Positions 53,874 to 61,434 of a stretch of DNA of 64,000 nt are shown here, piece after piece. The DNA is from Bacteroidales bacterium. GTDB taxonomy: Bacteria; Bacteroidota; Bacteroidia; Bacteroidales; Paludibacteraceae. Position 1 is the stretch's first letter. The number at the start of each line of letters is the position of its first letter. The DNA lies in assembly GCA_015061115.1 (NCBI GenBank), contig SUXE01000010.1, forward strand, positions 118,654-182,653, given 5' to 3'. The notes below the pieces were generated by a model, which made no database searches, was not told the DNA's origin, and was given only the letters and a program-made list of their open reading frames with translations. A program made the translations under genes and the position numbers.

Positions 53874-53975
53874 TAAATTTGCAATGTCGGAAGGAAAACA
53901 AGGGGTTTCTGCTTCCAATGGAAGTAAAAAATGCCCTTTATGGCCGATAAACGCCAATTTTTGCTTCCAATGGAA
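53874..53975 (+). promoter_or_regulatory. glnN promoter and two TTCCAATGGAA palindromes
   Basis: TAAATTTG at 53874-53881 is the -7 element. The 11-bp dyad TTCCAATGGAA occurs at 53913-53923 and again at 53965-53975, 52 bp apart, each preceded by GC. Both lie downstream of the expected transcription start, in the 5' leader. They could be repressor sites or RNA hairpins linked to nitrogen control. Confidence 0.55.
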
Positions 53976-54015
53976 ATTTGAAAAATAGTAATAACATTAT
54001 AAAACGAGAATCATT

Positions 54016-56211
54016 ATGTCAAACTTAAGATTCAAAGTTGTTAGCGAGGCTTTCAAGAAGAAAGCGCTTGCAGTTACATCTCCAGGAGGGATGACATCAG
54101 AATACTACGGCAAGTATGTATTCAACCGTGAGAAGATGATTAAGTATCTTTCAAAGGAGACTTACAAAACTCTTACAAAGGCAATTGACAATGGCGAAAC
54201 TCTAGACCGTACAATCGCGAATGGTGTTGCAGCAGGTATGAAGAGCTGGGCAATGGAAATGGGCGCAACTCACTATACACACTGGTTCCAGCCTCTAACA
54301 GAGGGTACTGCTGAGAAGCACGATTCATTTATTGAATACGCTGGTATGCCTGGTGGTCCAGTTATTGAGGAGTTCTCAGGAAAACTTCTTGCACAGGCTG
54401 AGCCAGACGCATCGTCTTTCCCATCAGGAGGTATCCGTTCAACATTTGAGGCTCGTGGATATACAGCTTGGGATCCATCGTCACCTGCATTCATCGTAGA
54501 CGATACTCTTTGTATCCCTACTGTGTTCATCTCATACACAGGTGAGCAGCTTGACTATAAGACTCCACTTTTGAAGGCTCTTGGAGCAGTAGACAAGGCA
54601 GCTGTTGATGTTTGCCACTACTTCGACGCTTCAGTAAAGAAAGTGTTCTCTTACCTAGGTTGGGAGCAGGAGTATTTCTTGGTTGACGAGGGTCTTTACG
54701 CAGCACGTCCAGACTTGCTACTTACAGGCCGTACATTGATCGGACATGAGTCTGCTAAGAACCAGCAGCTTGACGACCACTACTTCGGTGCTATTCCTCA
54801 GAGAGTTCAGGCTTTCATGCGTGATCTTGAGTTTGAGGGTTACAAATATAACATTCCTTTGAAGACTCGTCACAACGAGGTTGCTCCAAACCAGTTTGAG
54901 TTGGCTCCAATCTTCAATGAGACTAACTTCGCTAACGACCAGAACCTTCTTATCATGACAATCATGGAGAAGATTGCCCGCAAGCACGGTTTCCGCGTTC
55001 TTCTTCACGAGAAGCCATTCGCAGGAATCAACGGTTCAGGTAAGCACAACAACTGGTCTCTTGGAACAAACACAGGTGTTGGTTTGTTCACTCCAGGTAA
55101 GACTCCAGAGGAGAACCTACAGTTCGTGACATTCGTAGTCAACGCATTGATGGCTGTATACAAGAACAATGCTCTTCTAAAGGCATCTGTAATGACAGCT
55201 CAGAATGCTCACCGTCTTGGAGCAAACGAGGCACCTCCTGCAATCATCTCTGTATTCCTAGGAAGCCAGATCTCTGCAGTGCTTGACAAACTTGAGAACG
55301 CTACTTCAGAAGAGGCTATCATCATGGACTCTAAGAAGAAGATGAAGCTTGCAGTAGCTACAATTCCAGAGTTGCTTATCGATAACACTGACCGTAACCG
55401 TACTTCACCATTCGCATTCACAGGAAACAGATTTGAGTTCCGTGCTGTAGGTTCATCAGCAAACTGTGCTTGTGCAATGATCGCATTGAACTCAGCTATG
55501 GCTGCTCAGTTGAAGGATTTCAAGGCTGCTGTCGACGCTAAGATCGCTGCTGGAGAGAGCAAGAGCAAGGCATTGTTCGAGGTTATCAAGCAGTATATCA
55601 AGGAGAGCAAGGCTATCCGTTTCGACGGTAATGGTTACTCTGATGAGTGGAAGGCTGAGGCTGCTAAGCGTGGCTTGAACTGCGAGACTTCTGTTCCAGT
55701 AATCTACGACGCTTACACAACTCCAGAGTCTGTCAAGATGTTCGAGAGCCTAGGAGTATTCAGCAAGAGAGAGCTTGAGGCAAGAAACGAGATCAAGTGG
55801 GAGACATATACAAAGAAGATCCAGATCGAGGCACGTGTGCTTGGCGATATGGCAATCAACAATATCATCCCAGTAGCAACACGCTACCAGTCGCTTCTTC
55901 TTGACAACGTCTACAAGATGACTCAGGTTTACGGTAAGGACGAGGCATTGAAGCTTGCAGGTACAGATTCAGATCTTATCCGTGAGATTTCAGAGCGTAT
56001 CGCTAAGATCAAGACTTTGACTGCTGAACTAGTTGAGGCAAGAAAGGTTGCTAACAAGATCGAGGCAGAGCGTGAGAAGGCAGTCGCATACCACGACACT
56101 GTTGTTCCATTCTTCGATAAGATCCGTTACGAGATCGACAAGCTAGAGATGATTGTTGACGATGAGATGTGGACATTGCCTAAGTATCGTGAACTATTGT
56201 TCATCAGATAA
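54016..56211 (+). CDS. glnN: Glutamine synthetase type III
   Basis: GSIII makes glutamine from glutamate and ammonia with ATP. The 731-aa length and N-terminus (LRFKVVSEAFKKKAL) are those of the GSIII class rather than the 450-aa GSI. Visible regions are MGATHYTHWFQPLTEG, the EYFLVDEGLY metal-binding segment, VAPNQFELAPIFNETN, the nucleotide-binding GINGSGKHNNWSLGTN and the NRTSPFAFTGNRFEFRAVGS segment. Codon use is strongly biased, suggesting high expression. It is monocistronic with a long leader holding paired palindromes. Confidence 0.97.
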   Translation: MSNLRFKVVSEAFKKKALAVTSPGGMTSEYYGKYVFNREKMIKYLSKETYKTLTKAIDNGETLDRTIANGVAAGMKSWAMEMGATHYTHWFQPLTEGTAEKHDSFIEYAGMPGGPVIEEFSGKLLAQAEPDASSFPSGGIRSTFEARGYTAWDPSSPAFIVDDTLCIPTVFISYTGEQLDYKTPLLKALGAVDKAAVDVCHYFDASVKKVFSYLGWEQEYFLVDEGLYAARPDLLLTGRTLIGHESAKNQQLDDHYFGAIPQRVQAFMRDLEFEGYKYNIPLKTRHNEVAPNQFELAPIFNETNFANDQNLLIMTIMEKIARKHGFRVLLHEKPFAGINGSGKHNNWSLGTNTGVGLFTPGKTPEENLQFVTFVVNALMAVYKNNALLKASVMTAQNAHRLGANEAPPAIISVFLGSQISAVLDKLENATSEEAIIMDSKKKMKLAVATIPELLIDNTDRNRTSPFAFTGNRFEFRAVGSSANCACAMIALNSAMAAQLKDFKAAVDAKIAAGESKSKALFEVIKQYIKESKAIRFDGNGYSDEWKAEAAKRGLNCETSVPVIYDAYTTPESVKMFESLGVFSKRELEARNEIKWETYTKKIQIEARVLGDMAINNIIPVATRYQSLLLDNVYKMTQVYGKDEALKLAGTDSDLIREISERIAKIKTLTAELVEARKVANKIEAEREKAVAYHDTVVPFFDKIRYEIDKLEMIVDDEMWTLPKYRELLFIR

Positions 56212-56236
56212 GTTATACTAACTGATTTATATTAAG

Positions 56237-56268
56237 AATCCGTCGGACGAAAGTTCGGCGGATTTTTA
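56237..56268 (+). terminator. Terminator of glnN
   Basis: A 12-bp stem (56237-56248 with 56253-56264, two G-T pairs) with a GAAA loop and T run. Confidence 0.85.
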
Positions 56269-56312
56269 TTTTATCAAATTGGAAGATATTTGCGGAATAA
56301 ATTAAAATGCAT

Positions 56313-56320
56313 TATTTTTG
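56313..56320 (+). promoter_or_regulatory. -7 promoter element of the small protein/GNAT pair
   Basis: TATTTTTG matches TAnnTTTG, 24 nt before the ATG at 56344. Confidence 0.55.
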
Positions 56321-56343
56321 CAAAAAATAAAATAGGTTTAGTT

Positions 56344-56544
56344 ATGGCACTAGAATTAAGAGGTATTCCTGTTTTGGAGGGAAAAACAGCAGAACGTTTT
56401 ATTAACGAGGCAGAGGCTAATGTACAAAATCCAAAGAAAAGTTATCCTAGATTTTTGACTTTGGAAGAATTTGAAAGGATTGAGTTGAACAGTAAAATCA
56501 GAGAAGATGAAGAAAGAAAAAAGGATCACAATATCAGAATGTGA
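56344..56544 (+). CDS. Small protein preceding GNAT acetyltransferase (possible antitoxin)
   Basis: From the ATG at 56344 the product is 66 aa, starting MALELRGIPVLEGKTAERF and ending in a highly charged helix (KIREDEERKKDHNIRM). Short proteins with this MALxLRGxPVxEG start occur before GNAT genes in Bacteroidota, as far as I recall. Its 3' end overlaps the GNAT gene by 38 bp, so translation is coupled. The arrangement resembles toxin-antitoxin pairs with acetyltransferase toxins, but the DNA-binding fold of known antitoxins is not evident. Confidence 0.7.
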   Translation: MALELRGIPVLEGKTAERFINEAEANVQNPKKSYPRFLTLEEFERIELNSKIREDEERKKDHNIRM

Positions 56545-57121
56545 TCGTGTAATTGTTAGTTCCCAAAATGATTTAGATGGGTTTTCTTGTGGTGATGATG
56601 ATTTGGATGAGTTTTTTTTATCGGATGCGTTCTTTTATGACAAACAGTTGCTTGGCAAGACGTATTACTTCCAAACGAAAGATTCAAAACGTATTATAGG
56701 AGCTTTTACAGTAGCAAATGATAGTATAAAAGCGTCATTGATTTCTAATACAATTCGTAACCGTCTTCAAAGAAAAATCCCAAATTCTAAGAGAACACGT
56801 AATTATCCTGCGGTTTTAATTGGTAGACTTGGTGTATCAAAGACTGTCAGAGGCTTTAATGTTGGAAGTCAGATGATTGATTATATAAAATATTGGTTTA
56901 CTCGACCGTTAAATAAAAGTGGATGTAGGTTTATTGTTGTAGAAGCGTATAATCATCCTAAGGTATTAAACTTCTATGAAAGGAATGAATTTAAATATCT
57001 TTACAACACTGAAGAAGAAGAAAAAAATACACTTGGACTTGACGTTTCTCATTTAAATACAAGAATAATGTATTTTGATTTGATACGTTATGTTGATTTT
57101 GTTTGTAATAATTCTTATTGA
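56507..57121 (+). CDS. GNAT-family N-acetyltransferase
   Basis: The 204-aa protein has the GNAT core, with the acetyl-CoA-binding stretch IGRLGVSKTVRGFNVGSQMIDYI near residues 104-125 (an R/Q-x-x-G-x-G/A-like loop) and the later VVEAYNHPKVLNFYERNEFKYL. The N-terminal LDGFSCGDDDLDEFFLSDAFFYDKQ is typical of the TacT/AtaT-like group, some of which acetylate aminoacyl-tRNA as toxins. The overlapping small gene upstream would be the antitoxin in that reading. A housekeeping or antibiotic-modifying role is also possible. Confidence 0.82.
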   Translation: MKKEKRITISECDRVIVSSQNDLDGFSCGDDDLDEFFLSDAFFYDKQLLGKTYYFQTKDSKRIIGAFTVANDSIKASLISNTIRNRLQRKIPNSKRTRNYPAVLIGRLGVSKTVRGFNVGSQMIDYIKYWFTRPLNKSGCRFIVVEAYNHPKVLNFYERNEFKYLYNTEEEEKNTLGLDVSHLNTRIMYFDLIRYVDFVCNNSY

Positions 57122-57272
57122 TCATGGAAAAAGATTGATAAATAAGAGGATTTTAAGGACCAATGATTGATTCGGTCTAACCTCTTCCTCATCTGCGAGT
57201 TCGTAAGAACGAGCAGCAGATATAGGATGAAACGCAATTCGGAACTTTTACAACTGAGAAGGAATAAAAAAT

Positions 57273-57316
57273 TACGGCATGAATCTGTCATCAGACAAAT
57301 CAATGCCGTATATTTT
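57273..57316. terminator. Terminator between GNAT and GH16 genes
   Basis: TACGGCAT (57273-57280) and ATGCCGTA (57303-57310) enclose a smaller CTG/CAG hairpin. T-rich sequence follows on the plus strand and A-rich sequence precedes it. Confidence 0.6.
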
Positions 57317-57370
57317 ATAAAACCTTGTAGAGACGTCGTATAACGGCGTCTTTAATGTATCACGGTGTCT

Positions 57371-58210
57371 TTACTTAAGCTCCTTAGTAAGTTTAAGTTT
57401 CAAGATTCCATCTTCTACAACAACGTTGTTTGGACGTTCAATCACATTTTCCATCTGCCAGTTGCCTCTGCCCCAACGACTGCTGTTGAATGAATCGAAA
57501 TCGTCGGTCCATTTTTCTGTGAAGGTCCCGTCTTCGTTATAGTCGTAAACCTTGATGTAGTCAATCTCCTGTGTGATAGGGATGTATTTCTGGCTGAGTG
57601 TGCCTACCCATGCGGTACTTGCGCTTGACCAGATGTTGAAGCGTAGACTCTGAGGCTTGACCAATGCTGCGACCTGTTTCTTTGTGTCGTTTGACGCGTC
57701 GCTTCTTCTGATTTCTTTGCCATCTAAGAACCAGGCAACATAATCGGGAGTCCATTCTACAGTGTAGATATGGAAATTGTCTGCGACGGGAGAATCAATC
57801 TTATGAATCTTTTCTGTTGTGACCTGACTTTCTTTCTTTCCTGTAATAATGTTCGACTGGAATCCGTTTGGCTCTTTTCCAATGACCTCAATATCAATTT
57901 CGTTCCAGATTTCTCCATTACCTTTGTATGAATCATTGTAATAAAGGAACATTGAACTGATGCATCCGGGAGCATAAGCCATCTTCATTTTTGCCTCAAA
58001 CTTACCATAAGTGAAGGTCTCGTTAGAGAATAGCTCAGCGCCGAAGTATCTGTATTTGGCAGTCTCTTCCTTATCATCCTCATCTGTAGGATTATTCACT
58101 ACTTTATTGTTGTTTTGGTTGTCATTATCATCATCGTTGTCTTTAGAACATGATGTGCTTCCTAGCATAAGTCCTAGGCAAAGTAAACTGAATAATTTGA
58201 TTTTTTTCAT
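57371..58210 (-). CDS. Circularly permuted GH16 beta-glucanase (lichenase-type) lipoprotein
   Basis: The 279-aa protein has a lipoprotein signal with lipid-bearing Cys21 followed by SKDNDDDN, a surface-export (LES-like) signal. The mature domain starts with YRYFGAELFSNETFTYGKFE and has the GH16 catalytic motif NEIDIEVIG with Glu104, Asp106 and Glu108. The segment WTDDFDSFNSSRWGRGNWQ, which in ordinary GH16 lichenases comes at the N-terminus, is here at residues about 232-255. This is the same natural permutation known in the Fibrobacter succinogenes 1,3-1,4-beta-glucanase, and the local sequences also resemble that enzyme (FQSNIITGK, FHxYxxEWTPxYV). It should cleave mixed-linkage glucan at the cell surface. 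Confidence 0.9.
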   Translation of the reverse strand: MKKIKLFSLLCLGLMLGSTSCSKDNDDDNDNQNNNKVVNNPTDEDDKEETAKYRYFGAELFSNETFTYGKFEAKMKMAYAPGCISSMFLYYNDSYKGNGEIWNEIDIEVIGKEPNGFQSNIITGKKESQVTTEKIHKIDSPVADNFHIYTVEWTPDYVAWFLDGKEIRRSDASNDTKKQVAALVKPQSLRFNIWSSASTAWVGTLSQKYIPITQEIDYIKVYDYNEDGTFTEKWTDDFDSFNSSRWGRGNWQMENVIERPNNVVVEDGILKLKLTKELK

Positions 58211-58353
58211 TTTGTAGTCTTTTATTTGGTTTTTCCAATGTCCAAAAATAGGATATATTTATGGATATTTCTATTTTTCTCCCTTCAAAATTGAGAAGTT
58301 GTTAATTTTCAATCCAAAAGATCTTGTTATGGTTTTAAGATATGAGGATTGTC

Positions 58354-58490
58354 AAGGGCGGAACGCCCTGACCCCTCTTCTGCAGTGCGAGCCGTAGGCG
58401 AGCACTTTAATAAAATTTTGCATTATGACTTCCATATTCAATGTCTTTTATTGTCGCTCGCACTTACGTGCTTGCGAAAAAAGGAAGAGA
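58354..58490. repeat. Intergenic repeat element, copy B
   Basis: It begins with the hairpin AGGGCG/CGCCCT, then the core TTCTGCAGTGCGAGCC, GTAGGCGAGCACTTTAA, and further on TCGCTCGCAC and GGAAGAGAA. GTGCGAGC (58385-58392) is complementary to GCTCGCAC (58456-58463). The block order matches copy A at 41303-41400. Confidence 0.6.
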
Positions 58491-58998
58491 ACATATACTA
58501 ATATCACAAAGAACACTTTTGTATAACATGTTTTTATAAGAATTGATAATATGCTGATTATTAACAATATACGAATATCTCTAAAATTAGATGTTAAAGG
58601 ACATACGTTTTTGTAAACAAATATTTAGATTTTGATATACTTTTGTTAAAAACGTTAAAAAAACAGCGTTGCATTAAGGCTCAATTCCCACGCTGACGTT
58701 TTTATTTTAATCTCTTTAGGGAATTGGAGGGACGTAAAAGGATTTGGAAAAGGGCACATTATTTGGACTGATTAGGATTTGAATGTAGAAAATTGAGAAA
58801 AGAGTAGAATTTGAGTATGAAATGACTAAACCTTTTATTAATGAGAAAATATTATGGATTTATAAACTACTACTTAAAAACGCCAGGCAAAGGTCTGGCG
58901 GTTTTAGTTTTAAAAGATAGCGGATTGCAAACAGAGCCATAAGCCAAAAGCCAACGTAAAATTTCCAACCTGCGCTGTTTTATTACATACATTATTCC

Positions 58999-59006
58999 TA
59001 CATTTG
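58999..59006 (+). promoter_or_regulatory. -7 promoter element of the WYL gene
   Basis: TACATTTG matches TAnnTTTG, 28 nt before the ATG at 59027. Confidence 0.6.
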
Positions 59007-59026
59007 TAAAATAAAAAGTGTTAGTT

Positions 59027-59965
59027 ATGGCAGGCAATCAGTTGGCAAAATACGTATGGCTTGTAGATATCCTACGCCAATACAAACATCTCACTTACAA
59101 GCAGATAAGTGAGAAATGGAGGGATTCGGGATTCGGCGACGGGGAGTTGTTGTCTCTTCGCACGTTCCATAATTTCAGAGCTGGTATCGCTGATTCGTTG
59201 GGTATAGATATAGAGATTGACAAAAGCAAAACGGGTTATTACTATCATGTTGTCGACTCATCTTTGGATGGAAACAAATCTGTAAGGTCATGGGTGATGG
59301 ATTCATATTCCGTGTTGAATCAGGTGCTTGCCGACAAAAAGTTGGAAAACCGAATCCAGTTTGAAAAAATCCCGTCGGGAAATACATGGCTTTCCTCTTT
59401 CATGCAGGCTATGCGGGAAAACAAGGTGGTGAGAATCACATATAAAAAATTCAGCGACGACGCTGGGAACACGTTTGAAGTGGAACCTTACTTTTTGAAG
59501 GTGGCAAACAGACGTTGGTATGTGATCGTACGTGCGTTGCATTATGTGGAGAAAAACAAAGAGAATAATACGCATGATGATGAAATTCGCGTCTACGCTC
59601 TTGATCGCATCGTCAACGTCGAAATCACGGATAAGACTTTCAAGATAGATAAGGATTTCAATGCGGATGAGTTTTACGACGGATGTGTCGGCGTGACACA
59701 TAGCAATGAAGAGAAGCAGCATGTAGTGATTCGGGCATACGGAAAAGCAAGAAATTATATGGAGACGTTGCCATTCCATGAATCACAGCGTATGGTGTCG
59801 TGCGACGAAGATACGACACTGTTTGAGATGGATGTGAAGATAACGAATGATTTCCTACAGCTTGTGATGCAACAGGGGGAAATGATTGAAGTGCTTGAGC
59901 CAGAGTCTGTCAGAGAGACAATGAGGGAATTGGCGAAGACGCTGACGAGATATTATGAAAAGTGA
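59027..59965 (+). CDS. WYL-domain transcriptional regulator
   Basis: From the ATG at 59027 the protein is 312 aa. The N-terminal part (residues about 1-75, AKYVWLVDILRQYKHLTYKQI) fits a winged-helix or HTH region. The middle (about 125-200) is the WYL domain with VVRITYKKF, VEPYFLKVANRRWYVIVRAL and YALDRIVNVEI. A C-terminal extension follows (WCX-like, ending LAKTLTRYYEK). WYL proteins sense ligands, often nucleic acids, and control defence or stress genes. It is monocistronic; its target is unknown, and the neighbouring lipoprotein gene is one candidate. Confidence 0.88.
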   Translation: MAGNQLAKYVWLVDILRQYKHLTYKQISEKWRDSGFGDGELLSLRTFHNFRAGIADSLGIDIEIDKSKTGYYYHVVDSSLDGNKSVRSWVMDSYSVLNQVLADKKLENRIQFEKIPSGNTWLSSFMQAMRENKVVRITYKKFSDDAGNTFEVEPYFLKVANRRWYVIVRALHYVEKNKENNTHDDEIRVYALDRIVNVEITDKTFKIDKDFNADEFYDGCVGVTHSNEEKQHVVIRAYGKARNYMETLPFHESQRMVSCDEDTTLFEMDVKITNDFLQLVMQQGEMIEVLEPESVRETMRELAKTLTRYYEK

Positions 59966-60081
59966 TGAAGGCTGGCAACAGTTATAATCTTCTGTATGTT
60001 TTTGAAAAAATACAATTGAATTTATATATTCAAAAGATAATGTGTACATTTTGCAATGTAAAAAAACAATAAAAGAAAATT

Positions 60082-60876
60082 ATGAAGAAATTGCTTAACT
60101 TTTTTGGTGTCATCGCGTTGGTTGCGGGATTTGCAACGTCGTGCAAAGAGGAAGAAAATAAAGATGACGAGAATGACCATCAGAAGAAATTGGTAAAGGT
60201 TGTTGATAATATTTTTACTTATGAGTTTAATTATGACAATGACGGAAGGTGTGTCTCTCTTTATTCATATATAAATGAAAAAGAAGAGTTATATTACAAG
60301 GGTATACACAAGTATGATGGAAATACGATAAGGATAGAATCATATTATACTAAAAATGCTAAAGATCCTAACATAACAACAGTGACTCTTAACTCAAAAG
60401 GATATCTGGAATCAAGAGAATTTTTGAGTGGTAAGTTCAAATATGAATATGATGATCAGGGTCATTTAATTGCAGAATATCATCATAATACAGATGGTAG
60501 TGTCGATACAATAAAGTATGAGTGGGAGAATGGAAATCTTGTAAAAAAGTATGATGACATGTATGTGTTTTTTTATAAATACACCAATAGCAATTACTCT
60601 TCGCCTATTGAGAATAAATCAAGATTCCATTTTTTTGATCCATACAGTAGTTTTGATGGTTTTTATGATTTTCTGTTAGGAGAACCAAGCAAAAACATTC
60701 TGGTCTCTTTGTATGAAACTGTAGTATCAAATGGAAGTGGCGGCAGTGTTGAATGGGATGATTTAGATGCTGAGGAAGAGCTTTCATATCAGTGGGTGCT
60801 TGATAAAGATGGTTATCCTGTAAAAATGCAATATGAAGATGGAAGTGTGCAAAGAAGGGAATTGTATTGGGAATAA
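60082..60876 (+). CDS. Surface lipoprotein with YD/RHS-like short repeats
   Basis: The 264-aa protein has a lipoprotein signal (MKKLLNFFGVIALVAGFATSC) with lipid Cys at residue 21, followed by KEEENKDDEND, an acidic LES-like export signal. The mature part has repeated strands such as FNYDNDGRCVSLYSYINE, KYEYDDQGHLIAEYHH and YQWVLDKDGYPVKMQY, like the DUF4595-type proteins of Bacteroidota. Function is unknown; exposure on the outer membrane is inferred. A terminator follows. Confidence 0.75.
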   Translation: MKKLLNFFGVIALVAGFATSCKEEENKDDENDHQKKLVKVVDNIFTYEFNYDNDGRCVSLYSYINEKEELYYKGIHKYDGNTIRIESYYTKNAKDPNITTVTLNSKGYLESREFLSGKFKYEYDDQGHLIAEYHHNTDGSVDTIKYEWENGNLVKKYDDMYVFFYKYTNSNYSSPIENKSRFHFFDPYSSFDGFYDFLLGEPSKNILVSLYETVVSNGSGGSVEWDDLDAEEELSYQWVLDKDGYPVKMQYEDGSVQRRELYWE

Positions 60877-60914
60877 TTAGTGGCGACGTGAATGTTCGCT
60901 TCTAAAATAATAAG

Positions 60915-60946
60915 AACGGTTTGGATGGAAATTCAAACCGTTTTTT
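60915..60946 (+). terminator. Terminator of the lipoprotein gene
   Basis: AACGGTTTG and CAAACCGTT arms (with a TGGAAAT-type loop) are followed by T6. Confidence 0.82.
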
Positions 60947-60965
60947 GTTTTTCATAATAAAGCAT

Positions 60966-60993
60966 AAAAAAAGAGAACCATTTCTGATTCTCT
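60966..60993 (-). terminator. Terminator of tRNA-Leu
   Basis: On the reverse strand AGAGAA and TTCTCT arms are followed by T7, just downstream of the tRNA 3' end. Confidence 0.7.
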
Positions 60994-61000
60994 TTCTTTG

Positions 61001-61082
61001 TACCCAGACCCGGGATCGAACCGGGATGGGTTGCCCCACTGGTGTTTGAGACCAGCGCGTCTACCGATTCCGCCATCTGGGC
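61001..61082 (-). tRNA. trnL: tRNA-Leu (CAA anticodon)
   Basis: An 82-nt type II tRNA. The acceptor GCCCAGA pairs with TCTGGGT (last pair G-T), the discriminator is A, the D-arm is GGCGGAATCGGTAGACGC, the anticodon loop is CTCAAAC within CTGGT/ACCAG, the variable arm is long (TGGGGCAACCCA), and the T-loop is TTCGATC. CCA is not encoded. Confidence 0.95.
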
Positions 61083-61104
61083 ATTCATTTCTGAATTGCG
61101 AGTG

Positions 61105-61112
61105 CAAAAGTA
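61105..61112 (-). promoter_or_regulatory. -7 promoter element of tRNA-Leu
   Basis: The reverse strand reads TACTTTTG. GCAATTCAGAAATGA follows before the tRNA, the same leader as for tRNA-fMet. Confidence 0.65.
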
Positions 61113-61196
61113 TACGGAATTCCGATAATATGCAAGTGTTTTTGAGAAAATTTTTCATAAATGTTCATAATATATTGATTTTTAGGGTTGTAATCC

Positions 61197-61320
61197 GTAG
61201 GGGCGACTCTTGTGGTCGCCCAAGATTAATAGGAAGGTCGTCAATGATATGTTTGGTTGTTGCCCTTATTCCATGGGCAACCACAAGGAATCCATGGGCA
61301 ACCACAAGGGTTGCCCCTAC
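61197..61320. repeat. MITE-like element with 25-bp terminal inverted repeats
   Basis: The ends 61197-61221 and 61296-61320 are inverted copies matching at 22 of 25 positions (GTAGGGGC...). Inside is a 21-bp tandem duplication (61268-61288 and 61289-61309, core CCATGGGCAACCACAAGG). No transposase is encoded. The rest of the intergenic region to 61434 has no gene. Confidence 0.7.
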
Positions 61321-61434
61321 AAAATACTGTATATTATTTGTATTTACGAAGAAAATTTTAGAAATTTGTAGGCTGAATTCTATAACAAAAACACTAATTA
61401 ATAATAGGGTACACACATTTTAAATCTAAATTGC

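Larger units (their letters stand above)
58211..59026. other. Gene-free 800-bp region with repeat and orphan signals
   Basis: No convincing gene. It holds the GH16 promoter (reverse TATTTTTG at 58243-58250), the intergenic repeat copy B (58354-58490), an orphan TACTTTTG element (58638-58645), a CAGCGT/ACGCTG hairpin with T5 (58672-58705), a CGCCAG/CTGGCG hairpin with T run (58877-58905) and the WYL promoter (58999). Confidence 0.5.
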
